Positions 1-7,429 of a DNA stretch of 64,000 bases are shown piece by piece (position 1 is the stretch's first letter; every line of letters starts with the position of its first letter). The notes below the pieces were generated by a model. The model ran no database searches and was not told where the DNA came from. It saw only the letters and a program-made list of their open reading frames with translations. Source of the stretch: Nocardiopsis sp. N85 (GTDB lineage Bacteria > Actinomycetota > Actinomycetes > Streptosporangiales > Streptosporangiaceae); NCBI RefSeq assembly GCF_028882275.1, contig NZ_JARBUT010000001.1, positions 744,001-808,000 on the forward strand. The letters run 5' to 3'. The translations under genes were made by a program, and so were the position numbers.

Positions 1-166
1 CTGTGAGGAGTGCTCCCCACTCCAACCGGGATGCTTCGATATGGCCGAGGGAGCGGTTCTGGGTGTCACGGAGGGCGGCGCCGTCAGAGGTTCGCTTGGC
101 CTCCACGCAGTGGCCGCCGTTCCCTCCGCTGTAGGAAGACTTACGCCATTCCTTGGTGAGTTCCAT
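1..166 (-). CDS. DUF397 domain protein (C-terminus cut by window edge)
   Basis: The visible 55 residues begin with MELTKEWRKSSYSGGNGGHC and continue through a CVEAKR segment and an LRDTQNR segment to an LEWGALL motif. This is the standard DUF397 order: W-RKSSYS, a conserved Cys-Val-Glu, a D-S/T-K/Q turn and a W-x-x-F/L end. DUF397 proteins are small acidic partners of WhiJ-like XRE regulators in actinomycetes and are linked to development. The start at 166 overlaps the end of the upstream XRE gene by 26 bp, so the pair is probably co-transcribed and translationally coupled. The last residues and the stop lie outside the window. The family call is from seen sequence; any developmental role is inferred from the family. 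Confidence 0.88.
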   Translation of the reverse strand, partial: MELTKEWRKSSYSGGNGGHCVEAKRTSDGAALRDTQNRSLGHIEASRLEWGALLT

Positions 167-1016
167 CGCGGAACTCCTTCCTAATCGTGCGTAGACGCTC
201 CAAGGAGACCTCTGGCGACCAGGCTACTCCGAGCAGTTCACCGAAAAGCTCGTGAGCCTCCTCGACCTTCGGGCCGTGGTACATGCTGCCCGATAGGGCG
301 TTCTCCAGGTACAGGGCGTCCGGCTGGCCCTCGAAGGACATCAGGACCAGCATGCCGGTGTGGCCGGGGTGGAAGCCGGTCTTCAAGGGAACGATCTGCA
401 ACCCCAGCCTATGGGATTCCACCAGTTCGATCAGTTTGTCGAGCTGCTCCACCATGACCCCCACCCCTCCGGTGGGAGCCAGCAGGACGGCTTCATTCAC
501 GATGCTGTGCACCCTGGGCGGATCCGGCCTGTCCCAGATGCGCTGCCGTCGCATCCGTCCTTCGACGATCTCTTCCACCGCCTCGGGTGGAGCGAAACGG
601 TTGGATGCCCTGGCCAGGGACCGCGCGTAGGCCCTGGTCTGGAGCAGCCCGGAGATGACCAGGGGGTGGAACTCACGGATGTGCGTCGCTGCCGGTTCGG
701 CCTTCACCAACTCGGAGAGGAAGCTGGGATAGGACTCCCGGTTGCTGAGCTTCACCCACAGCTCTACGAGCTTGCCGTCCGCGCCGAGGAAGTCATCGAT
801 GAGGTTGACCTTGTCCCGGCTGGGCCAGTGGGTTCCGCTCTCGAAACCGCTGATCAGCGTGCCTGTCACTTGGATCCTGGAAGCTACTTGAGCCTGTGTC
901 TTGCTGGCTGAGGTCCGATACTTCTTCAGCTCCGTTCCCCACTTCTTGGCGTGCGGCTTCACCTTCTTCTTCACCGATAAGCCACCCTTCACAACCTCGC
1001 CATAACCTCTTTGCAC
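141..1016 (-). CDS. WhiJ-like XRE regulator with DUF5753 domain
   Basis: This 291-residue protein has an N-terminal helix-turn-helix (about residues 28-75, containing TQAQVASRIQV and ISGFESG). It is followed by the roughly 180-residue DUF5753 ligand/partner domain, with the typical EAEPAATHIREF-like entry, the PLVISGLLQT segment and the LGLQIVPLKTG segment. Such proteins bind DNA in the WhiJ/BldB network and almost always sit beside a DUF397 gene, as here. The start is uncertain: the longest frame opens with GTG at 1016, but in-frame GTG codons at 992 and 974 are equally plausible and no strong ribosome site separates them. Codon use is less G+C-extreme than in the rest of the window, in keeping with an island location. 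Confidence 0.88.
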   Translation of the reverse strand: MQRGYGEVVKGGLSVKKKVKPHAKKWGTELKKYRTSASKTQAQVASRIQVTGTLISGFESGTHWPSRDKVNLIDDFLGADGKLVELWVKLSNRESYPSFLSELVKAEPAATHIREFHPLVISGLLQTRAYARSLARASNRFAPPEAVEEIVEGRMRRQRIWDRPDPPRVHSIVNEAVLLAPTGGVGVMVEQLDKLIELVESHRLGLQIVPLKTGFHPGHTGMLVLMSFEGQPDALYLENALSGSMYHGPKVEEAHELFGELLGVAWSPEVSLERLRTIRKEFRDGTHQGMA

Positions 1017-1043
1017 ACAGATCTATCAGTGTTGAGAGGCTTG

Positions 1044-1053
1044 GTGATATCAC
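1044..1053. promoter_or_regulatory. Palindrome GTGATATCAC upstream of the XRE gene
   Basis: A perfect 10-bp palindrome lies 28 bp before the longest XRE start, in the divergent gap to the small gene at 1150. An XRE dimer could use it for autoregulation. That is inference from position and symmetry only. Confidence 0.35.
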
Positions 1054-1149
1054 TTCCCAGATAGAAGTGGGTTCCCCAAGCTGGGATCACCGGAGAACTT
1101 AACCCACGACACCTGAATGGGTTCCGGGATAACCAGGGAGGAACCACTC

Positions 1150-1446
1150 ATGTCGGAAACGAGGGAAGCAGCCAAGCGGTTGTGCCACTGGGCGGATGAA
1201 AGCGGCCTGAAGGCGCTGCCGCATCCCGGCCAGGTGGTCGAGCTGAAGAAGGGGAAGCAGAGTCAGCACGTCCGTCTGTCCCGGACGGAGGGCGGTTGGT
1301 TCTGGTTCTGGCTCTGGGAGCCGTTCCGTACCGAGCAAGACGTGTGGGAGGCGGAGAAGGGCCTGCCCATGGGGCAGGAGCGGGACATGGTGCGCCGGGT
1401 ACTGGCAGTGCTGGAGATCGCCGAGGCAGGGGAGAAGGTGACATGA
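1150..1446 (+). CDS. Small unknown protein, tryptophan-rich middle
   Basis: This 98-residue protein has a charged N-terminal half and a striking aromatic run (GGWFWFWLWEPF) near residues 57-68. I do not recognise the family. The ATG at 1150 is preferred to an in-frame start 33 bp upstream because an AGGGAGGA ribosome site lies about 8 bp in front of it. Its stop overlaps the next gene's ATG (ATGA), so the two are translationally coupled. It is divergent from the XRE/DUF397 pair. Small coupled genes of unknown role commonly accompany such pairs, so it may belong to the same regulatory unit, but nothing in the sequence proves that. Confidence 0.7.
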   Translation: MSETREAAKRLCHWADESGLKALPHPGQVVELKKGKQSQHVRLSRTEGGWFWFWLWEPFRTEQDVWEAEKGLPMGQERDMVRRVLAVLEIAEAGEKVT

Positions 1447-1694
1447 CCTCACACGAGTTCCCCCGTTACCTCGCGGAGGTCCCGCCCGAGGTCGCCGACA
1501 CCCTCGCAGAAACCGAAGGGGTCGAGCGGGTCACCCACCGACAGGTCCTGTGCTCGGCGGTCGGGCTGCTCAACCTCAAGAAGCGTGGCACGCTCTTCTT
1601 CGCCAACGGCGGCGCGGTGCTCATCCGCCCCGGACAGAAGATGATCACCTTCTCCGAACTGCGGAGGGACGACCTGCCCAAGCGCTACCTCTGA
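1443..1694 (+). CDS. Small unknown protein coupled to the preceding gene
   Basis: This 83-residue soluble protein starts at an ATG embedded in the stop codon of the previous gene (ATGA, 4-bp overlap). The sequence is mixed alpha/beta with no membrane segment, zinc site or known motif that I can see; residues 20-45 form an acidic then basic helix-like stretch. It is not recognised. The overlap is the strongest evidence that it is real, since the reading frame runs from the coupled start to a single stop with normal high-G+C third positions. Confidence 0.65.
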   Translation: MTSHEFPRYLAEVPPEVADTLAETEGVERVTHRQVLCSAVGLLNLKKRGTLFFANGGAVLIRPGQKMITFSELRRDDLPKRYL

Positions 1695-1773
1695 CCTCGC
1701 ACGGCTCGGATCCCCCAACCCCTTCCACCGATCTCCGGTGGGAGGGGTTCCGTGCGGTAATGGAGCCTAGATC

Positions 1774-2066
1774 ATGAATGCTCACTTGCACGCCGAACTC
1801 CACCGGTCTTTGCAGGTAGTGCTGCTGCCCAACTGCATCATGCTGTCTCGATACGACACCGCCCATGGCCGGAGGCTGGCGTTGTACCTCTCCTGGATCG
1901 TGGTCGCAAACAAGCCCGAAGTGGCATCCTAGGCAGCCCGCCGCATGCTGGAGATCGCCAATGGTCTCGGCAGCAAGCGCACCAACGAACGCCCCGCGTC
2001 GTGAGAAGGGCTCTGGAACGGTTCCGCGACGTTCCTGAGCTGCGCGATGCCCTGAGCGCGGCGTAG
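1774..2066 (+). pseudogene. Decayed C-terminal remnant of a TPR-type regulator
   Basis: From the ATG at 1774 the frame reads SRYDTAHGRRLALYLSWIVV, then hits a TAG at 1930-1932. Without a frame change it continues through ARRMLEIANGLGSKRTNER to a TGA at 2002. After a +1 shift it resumes as RRALERFRDVPELRDALSAA and ends at 2066. This order resembles the last tetratricopeptide units of XRE-TPR regulators of actinomycetes, where a 'DVPEV' tail is common. A nonsense codon plus a frameshift in about 290 bp and the missing N-terminal HTH mean the gene is dead. It marks a degraded island region between the small genes and the Shedu gene. The family assignment is by eye and moderate. Confidence 0.5.
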
Positions 2067-2257
2067 TCATTCCCATCCGCAGATCCGCGCGGAACTCAGT
2101 AGCTGAGTCGGCCCGTGGGTGCGTCGGTCGGTGCACCAATGGGGTGGCCCGTATGACGGGTGCACCCTTACGGATGTTTTTCCCTGTTCAAAGGATGCTG
2201 CACCCCGGTCGATGTGCTGCCCGACATGGGCTGCTAGCCAACATGGATTAATGAAAT

Positions 2258-3490
2258 TCAATCTGTCTTTGAGTTCATTTCCACCTGTTCCAGAGACCAC
2301 TGGGCTCGTGCCAAGACTTCGTCATAAGTTATTACTTCCGGGTGTGACAAATTATGTCGGTAGAGTTCGAATGATTTTACTTTTTCTGGATGGGGTGCTC
2401 CATTTTTTGTTAGGGAGGAGAGTTGTCCGATTACTAGGTAGGATCGAGGTGTTCCGGTATAAATTCTCTCTCCCGTTGGAAATCCTTCTGTGTCGCGAGT
2501 CTCTAGCCAGTTGCCGATATCTTCTTTGGCTCGCTCTGCGGTGATGTGAGCCTGGGCAACTCCTCCTGTCACTTCACGTGAAGGTGCCCAACAGCCTGAT
2601 CGGTATTCGATTTTTTCAAGAAGTGGGTCGTCGTGCAACTTTATTTCTGCAAGAACGAGTGACCGAACGATGCCACTCGTTGTGAGCATGGCGTCTACTC
2701 GTTTTCCTGGGCCACCGACGCTAGCTCCTGCGACTGTCTTTTCAAGCTTCTCATCGTCCCATGCTGTGAAAAGTTGGCTTGAGAGTCCTACTCCGAGTAT
2801 CCAAGGATTTTCTTCAAAGAACCTCTGCCATACAGATTCTCGGCTTCCTCCTTGGCGCTTTATCTCAAATTCTTCCGGGTTGTTAAGGAGCTTATCGAAC
2901 TCCTCAAGTTTTTTCTTTCGGGCCGCAACGGCAACTACATCTTCCGCGCTTATATCGTTCTCAATTAGGAGTCTAAATTTTTCGGGGTCGATCTTGTACG
3001 CTACTTGGGCTGCCTGTGGCAGGGACATGGCAGAGCTCAGTAGTTCGTTGTCTATGGCAGGCTCGTCTGAGTTTTCAGGGCTTGTTTCCCTGAGTGTCAA
3101 GAACATGTTGATAAGGCGATCGGATGATTCCTTGTCTAGATTGAGGATGTTTTCGCTTTTTGCGTTTCCCGGGTTCCCGGTGATCTTGTCAAACTTGATC
3201 TCGGTCACGTTGCCTTGGTCGCGGACGATCTTCGCTCGAATCTGAACGCGCCCCTTGGCGCTCCGGTGGATTTCCACTTCTATTTCCTCGGCTTCTGTTG
3301 GTGTGTTTTGGTTTTGCTTTGCTTCGTAGATCACTTGCCATGAATACCTGGCTGTTGAACCCTTCTCGCTGTTGCGTCCAACTTTTAGAACAAAAGGTTT
3401 GCCAAAGTAAATTCTCCCTGGGGTTCGCAGAGATGCATAGTCGGCATCGCTGTTTGGCTCTGGTGGAAACAGGGATTTCCAGTCCATCAT
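2258..3490 (-). CDS. sduA: Shedu-type anti-phage nuclease (DUF4263)
   Basis: The 410-residue protein has a beta-rich N-terminal half and a C-terminal DUF4263 nuclease domain of the PD-(D/E)XK fold, the hallmark of the single-gene Shedu defence system. Visible landmarks are FFEENPWILG at 224-233, RVDAML at 264-269 (Asp266), AEIK at 281-284 (Glu282 and Lys284 as the catalytic E-x-K), and GGVAQ at 309-313, which supplies the conserved Gln. All expected active-site residues are present, so it looks intact. Shedu proteins assemble into oligomers that nick or cut DNA during phage infection. The gene uses many A/T third positions and is visibly much lower in G+C than its neighbours, a clear sign of transfer. 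It stands alone, as Shedu genes do. Confidence 0.87.
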   Translation of the reverse strand: MMDWKSLFPPEPNSDADYASLRTPGRIYFGKPFVLKVGRNSEKGSTARYSWQVIYEAKQNQNTPTEAEEIEVEIHRSAKGRVQIRAKIVRDQGNVTEIKFDKITGNPGNAKSENILNLDKESSDRLINMFLTLRETSPENSDEPAIDNELLSSAMSLPQAAQVAYKIDPEKFRLLIENDISAEDVVAVAARKKKLEEFDKLLNNPEEFEIKRQGGSRESVWQRFFEENPWILGVGLSSQLFTAWDDEKLEKTVAGASVGGPGKRVDAMLTTSGIVRSLVLAEIKLHDDPLLEKIEYRSGCWAPSREVTGGVAQAHITAERAKEDIGNWLETRDTEGFPTGERIYTGTPRSYLVIGQLSSLTKNGAPHPEKVKSFELYRHNLSHPEVITYDEVLARAQWSLEQVEMNSKTD

Positions 3491-3744
3491 GGAGGCCCTT
3501 CTAGGGTGATGGCCTTTCGGGCTCTATTATGTCCCACATGTTCCCATGCTGCTTGGAAACCTGAGGATTCATCAGGAGAGGACAGGAGACCCGAGGTGGG
3601 GTAGCGGTGGGGTTGAAAAAGGGGCGCCTATGGGCGCCCCTCGGTGACCGGTCCCGTTGCTCGGTGGCCGGGGCGGGGGCCCGGCCTGCGGGTTCGTATT
3701 GTGGGGTGATGGTCCGCGACCCCCGGCGGCTACGCCGGGTGTGC

Positions 3745-3789
3745 CTGGGGGTCAAGGGGTCGTGGGTTCAAATCCCGCCGTCCCGACAG
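3745..3789 (+). repeat. Stranded 3' half of tRNA-Pro (attachment-site scar)
   Basis: These 45 bases run from the anticodon loop to the 3' end of a tRNA-Pro(GGG): anticodon-loop CTGGGGG, variable region, T-arm GTGGG-TTCAAAT-CCCGC, acceptor CGTCCCG and discriminator A. They match 14098-14142 inside the intact tRNA-Pro at 41 of 45 positions, and the four differences fall in the T-stem, where each copy still pairs. The 5' half of a tRNA is absent: no CGGGACG acceptor strand or D-arm precedes it, only a nested hairpin. Such 3' halves are left when integrative elements insert in tRNA genes. The gene-free stretch 3491-3989 holds only this scar and the two hairpins listed next. Confidence 0.7.
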
Positions 3790-3804
3790 GGCAGTAGCAG
3801 GTCC

Positions 3805-3836
3805 GAGAAGGGTCCACCGTCAGGTGGGCCCTTCTC
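3805..3836 (+). terminator. Hairpin after the tRNA-Pro fragment
   Basis: GAGAAGGGTCCACC and GGTGGGCCCTTCTC pair over 14 bp (one G-U) around a GTCA loop, 16 bp after the fragment's discriminator base. The intact tRNA-Pro at 14066 also has a hairpin just downstream, so this is likely the old tRNA terminator. No T-run follows. Confidence 0.5.
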
Positions 3837-3942
3837 CGCGTTCCCGGCGGGGTCGGGGTGGGGTTGAACCGGGGTCGGGTGGGCCGTTGGCCCACGTCGT
3901 GCGGGATGGCGTCCATCGCTGGGGGCGCTGGCCGACGTCCCA

Positions 3943-3973
3943 CCCCGGCCGGGACGCTTCGCCCCGGCCGGGG
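3943..3973 (-). terminator. Hairpin downstream of the P-loop kinase gene
   Basis: CCCCGGCC and GGCCGGGG form a stem 16-47 bp beyond the stop of the minus-strand gene ending at 3990. It could end that transcript; no U-tract is visible, as is common in high-G+C hosts. Confidence 0.35.
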
Positions 3974-3989
3974 TCGACCGCCCGAAACC

Positions 3990-4505
3990 TCACATCCGCG
4001 TCACCGGAATCATCTCTTCCCCCACATGGCGGATGATCGCGTCGACGACGCGATCGAGTGGTTCGGTCGCGTCGATGACGATCCCGTTCTTCGGAATGTC
4101 TTCTTTCGTCCGGTGCAAGCGAACGACGAGGTCGCGTTCCGACCGCCTCGCGCCCCACTCGTCGTCCGGTCGCTCGTCGAGGCGTCGATTCAATGTTTCG
4201 AGGTCGACCTCAAGGACGAAGACGCCGTCGAAGAGGTCCATGAACTCTGCGGAGTTCCTGGAGCCGCCGCAGAAGAACGTCACCGTGCTGCCTTGGTCGG
4301 CGACCAGGGATTTCACCTTGTCGATATTCCAAATGTGGTGCTCGTGCCTGAAGCCGTCCGTTGGTCGTCCGGTTTTCGGGTCGCCTTGATAGGCCAACTC
4401 ACGGTCACCATTGATGGCGTGGTGGCCTCGCCGATGCAATTCTCTACAGACCGAGGTCTTTCCGGTGCAGGAAACGCCTTCGATCAGATAGTTCCTCACG
4501 CCCAT
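3990..4505 (-). CDS. P-loop nucleoside/nucleotide kinase-like protein
   Basis: The 171-residue protein opens MGVRNYLIEGVSCTGKTSV, in which GVSCTGKTS is a Walker A loop (residues 10-18). A beta-strand at VFVLEVDLETL (about 95-105) precedes a lid-like region rich in Arg and Asp (RLDERPDDEWG), as in AAA_33/AAA_18-type small-molecule and nucleoside kinases. These enzymes move the gamma-phosphate of ATP to a small substrate. The substrate cannot be told from the sequence. It is a single gene just right of the tRNA scar, and G+C content is a little below the local average in its middle, so it may be part of the variable region. Confidence 0.72.
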   Translation of the reverse strand: MGVRNYLIEGVSCTGKTSVCRELHRRGHHAINGDRELAYQGDPKTGRPTDGFRHEHHIWNIDKVKSLVADQGSTVTFFCGGSRNSAEFMDLFDGVFVLEVDLETLNRRLDERPDDEWGARRSERDLVVRLHRTKEDIPKNGIVIDATEPLDRVVDAIIRHVGEEMIPVTRM

Positions 4506-5007
4506 GGCTGGATTTTACAAGGGTATGTGAGGCGGGACGCAGGGTCTGGCAGGAATGTCCGGCCACTCGATCACCGTGGTCGGAGAGACGCCGACCCGCC
4601 GGTCGCCCGCCGGGCCCGGAGAAGCGTGAGGAGCATCGGTCGAAACCGGCGTGGGAGCACGGAAGGACCGGTCAAAAAGACCGCTCCGTCGTCGCGAGTC
4701 GCTCGACATCGGCGCAGTGGTAGCGATCCAGGCGGCCCGGGGCCGGCTCGTGGCGCTCAGCGGTGATCTCGAACCTGTCGGGCCCATGAGCCGGGAGAGC
4801 CGACCGGACCCGTAGCTGTCACGTGTGCCGGGTGTCCTCTTCTGGCGGGGTGCGGTTCCGGAACGGGATCGAGGAGAACACCGCGCCCGCCGCCGCCGAG
4901 TGGTCGCGGGCCGCGATCATCGTGAACGCGGAACGCGCGCGAACGCGGGACCGTCATCGGGCGAGGACGTTCGTGAACGCCCTCGCCCCGTACCCGGGCG
5001 GGTCACC
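4506..5007. other. 502-bp gene-free gap
   Basis: It lies upstream of the P-loop kinase and downstream of the bacteriocin-like gene, both on the minus strand. The frames open here have no ribosome site, no family likeness and poor codon pattern. I see no RNA gene or clear repeat. Confidence 0.5.
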
Positions 5008-5949
5008 TCACCGGCAGTGCCCGTTGCAGATCCACAGGAAGATGAGCCCGCAGCCGCGGACGTGCGTGCAGCCCTGGAACCCCGCGCAGACGTCGCCGCC
5101 ACCACACCAGTCGTTGGACTGGGAGCAGGTGCAGTCGGCCGCCGCCGCGCGCACCGAGGACTCCTCGGGCGGACCGAGCGTGGCGAGCAGCGCGTGGGCC
5201 TCCCGCTCGCCGAAGGCGGCGATCGCGCTCTCCTTGAGATGGTCGAGTTCGGCGTCGGGTCCGGTGCGGAACGTGGTGAACAGGGCCGGCTCGGACAGCA
5301 GTTCCCCGGCGCGCTCCAACACCTCCCGCTGGGCGGCGGTCGGCTCGGGGTGCTCACGGCGGTAGCGGTCCAGGTGCTCGACCCACAGACGGCTGCGCGC
5401 CCGGGGGGACAGCTCGCCGAAGATCGCGCGGCGGTAGGTCATGGAGTGGGATCCGAAGGCGTCGAGCCGTTCCGGGAGCCGACCCCGGTTGGTCCGCGCC
5501 CAGGTCTGCGCCCGGGTGACCTCCGAGGCGTCGGCCAGGGCGGGGGTGCGTCCGGCCAGGACGAGGCCGACGGCCACGCCCAGTCCGGCACCCGCGCGCA
5601 GGAAACCCTTGCGGTCGACCCCGCTCCCGGCGCCCGGGTCGCGCAGGCGGCTCAGCGCGCCGATCAGGCGCAGGGTCGGGACGGGTCCCAGGCGGGTGAG
5701 GAGCCGGACACCGAGCGCCGGGCCGGTCCAGGCCCGGGGCCCGTCGGCGTCGACCCGGATCAGGGTGGGGGTCCACGGGGCGTGCGCTCCGTAGACCTCG
5801 CGCCGCCACCGCTCCACGTCGGTGTGCGCCAGGGGGAGGAGTTCGATCCTGTCCGAGCAGGTGTCCCGGACCATGTCGGACACGGCGCGGCAGCGCTCGC
5901 AGGACGCGTCGAAGGCCAGGATCCAACGGGGGGTTTCGCGTGGTCTCAT
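5008..5949 (-). CDS. Fulvocin C-like bacteriocin precursor with DCC-type N-terminal domain
   Basis: The 313-residue protein has three parts. Residues 8-100 resemble a DCC1/DUF393 thiol-disulfide domain (FDASCERCRAVS, a CxxC). Around 108-140 lies an Arg-Lys-Gly-Phe-Leu-Arg motif followed by a hydrophobic segment ending in ALA, which resembles a Tat-type or membrane-export signal. The last about 42 residues contain eight cysteines, starting CTCSQSNDWC and ending ICNGHCR. Fulvocin C of Myxococcus fulvus is a 45-residue, eight-cysteine, four-disulfide bacteriocin, and proteins of the 'bacteriocin fulvocin C-related' family have this layout. A helical linker (about 142-265) separates signal and peptide. 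The precursor is divergent from a TetA-like pump gene. The activity is inferred, not shown. Confidence 0.7.
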   Translation of the reverse strand: MRPRETPRWILAFDASCERCRAVSDMVRDTCSDRIELLPLAHTDVERWRREVYGAHAPWTPTLIRVDADGPRAWTGPALGVRLLTRLGPVPTLRLIGALSRLRDPGAGSGVDRKGFLRAGAGLGVAVGLVLAGRTPALADASEVTRAQTWARTNRGRLPERLDAFGSHSMTYRRAIFGELSPRARSRLWVEHLDRYRREHPEPTAAQREVLERAGELLSEPALFTTFRTGPDAELDHLKESAIAAFGEREAHALLATLGPPEESSVRAAAADCTCSQSNDWCGGGDVCAGFQGCTHVRGCGLIFLWICNGHCR

Positions 5950-6195
5950 CCTGTGTCTTTCGGTGGGGATCGGCCACTTCGTCGAATGTAGTTATTTCCT
6001 GGAACCCGGTTCCGGTCAAGGGGTGCAGAAGGGCTTTTCCGTGCCGGGGAGTTCCGTTCGCGAGGGTGCGGATGCCTTTGGGCACGGGGATTTCGGTGTC
6101 TTCCGAGGTGAGAGGGGGACTCGGTGTCCCCTGTCGTCATGTCGGTGGATAGCCTTTCCCGTGTCAATGGACCTTTCATGTACGCGGGTGATGGA

Positions 6196-7410
6196 ATGAA
6201 GCGAGAATTTTCCGAGAAAAGCGCTCTCGGCGCGGTTTTCATCACCGTGTTCATTGACATGCTGGGTTTCGGGATGATAGTGCCGATCCTTCCCACGTAC
6301 GCCCGTGAGTTCGACGCCTCCCCGGCCGTCATCGGCGCTCTGATCGCCGTCTACTCGCTCGCCCAACTGCTGCTCGCCCCCGCCGTGGGGCGGGCCTCGG
6401 ACCGGTGGGGGCGGGCCCCGGTCATCGCGGTGACCGCGGCCGGGGCGGCGGTGGGCCACCTGACCATCGGCCTGGCCGGTTCGCTGGCCGCGCTGTTCGT
6501 CGGCCGGATCCTGTCCGGTGCCTGCGCGGCCAGCACCGCCGCCGCCCAAGGGGTGGTCGCCGACGTGCTGCCGCCCGAGCGCAGGGCCGGGGGGATGGCG
6601 GTCGTCGGCGTCGGCATCGGGTCGGGCATCGTGCTGGGTCCGGGCATCGCCTCCCTCCTGGTCGTCCTGGGCGACGACCGGCTGCCGTTCTTCGCCGCGG
6701 CGCTCCTGTGCCTGGTCAACATCGTGTGGGCGCTGGTCGCGCTCCCGCGCGGCGGCGTCGCCGCCTCGGGCACCACCCCCGGCGTCGCGCGCGTCACCGG
6801 AGGGCGGGGCGGCCTGCGGGCCCTGCCCGGACTGGTCCCGCTCCTGGCCGTCTCGGGTGCGGTGATGGTCGGTTTCTCGATGATCGACTCCCAGTTCCCC
6901 CTGTTCACGGCGGACCGGCTCGGGTTCGGTCCGGTGGAGAACGGCCTGCTGTTCATGTACGTCGGCTTTCTCATCGTGCTGGTGCAGCTCACCGCCACCC
7001 GGTGGTTGTCCCGGCGACTGGGGGAGATCACCCTGATGGCGATCGGCGCGACGGTCCTCGCCGGGGGCGCCGCGCTGGTCCCCCTGGCCGGTGAGTGGTG
7101 GCACGTGGCGCTGCCGGCGGCCCTGATCGCCGCGGGCAACGCCACCAACGCCCCCACCACGATGGCGGCGATCTCCCGGGTCACGCCCCAGGAGCGTCAG
7201 GGCGAGGCCTTCGGGGTCTCCCAGTCGGTGAACTCCGGGGCCCGGGTGGTCGGCCCGCTGCTCGGCGGGTGGCTGTTCCAGCAGTTCGCGCCCTCGGCGC
7301 CCTATGTCGCCGCGGCCGTGGTCCTGGGCCTGACGGCCGCCACCATCTGGGGATTGCGCGGGCGGTCCCGGTCGTGGTGGCACGCCGACGAGGGCGCCGC
7401 CCTGCGGTGA
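6196..7410 (+). CDS. MFS efflux transporter, TetA-like (DHA1)
   Basis: The product (404 residues from the ATG at 6196) has twelve predicted membrane spans. The first holds DMLGFGMIVPILP, the signature of the TetA-type drug/H+ antiporters, followed by the loop GRASDRWGRAPV (motif A, GxxxDRxGRR-like) after span 2. The frame stays open upstream to a GTG at 6124, and a GAGAGGGGGA stretch lies before that codon, so a 24-residue longer form is possible. It faces the fulvocin-like gene across a 246-bp gap and could export the peptide or give self-resistance, but TetA-like pumps normally move small hydrophobic drugs. It is convergent with the next gene, 19 bp apart. Confidence 0.85.
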   Translation: MKREFSEKSALGAVFITVFIDMLGFGMIVPILPTYAREFDASPAVIGALIAVYSLAQLLLAPAVGRASDRWGRAPVIAVTAAGAAVGHLTIGLAGSLAALFVGRILSGACAASTAAAQGVVADVLPPERRAGGMAVVGVGIGSGIVLGPGIASLLVVLGDDRLPFFAAALLCLVNIVWALVALPRGGVAASGTTPGVARVTGGRGGLRALPGLVPLLAVSGAVMVGFSMIDSQFPLFTADRLGFGPVENGLLFMYVGFLIVLVQLTATRWLSRRLGEITLMAIGATVLAGGAALVPLAGEWWHVALPAALIAAGNATNAPTTMAAISRVTPQERQGEAFGVSQSVNSGARVVGPLLGGWLFQQFAPSAPYVAAAVVLGLTAATIWGLRGRSRSWWHADEGAALR

Positions 7411-7429
7411 CGCGGTCCCGGGCCGGGCG

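Noticed and set aside
3700..3789. A second complete tRNA-Pro gene
   Set aside because: Only the 3' half is present. There is no 5' acceptor strand or D-arm to pair with it.
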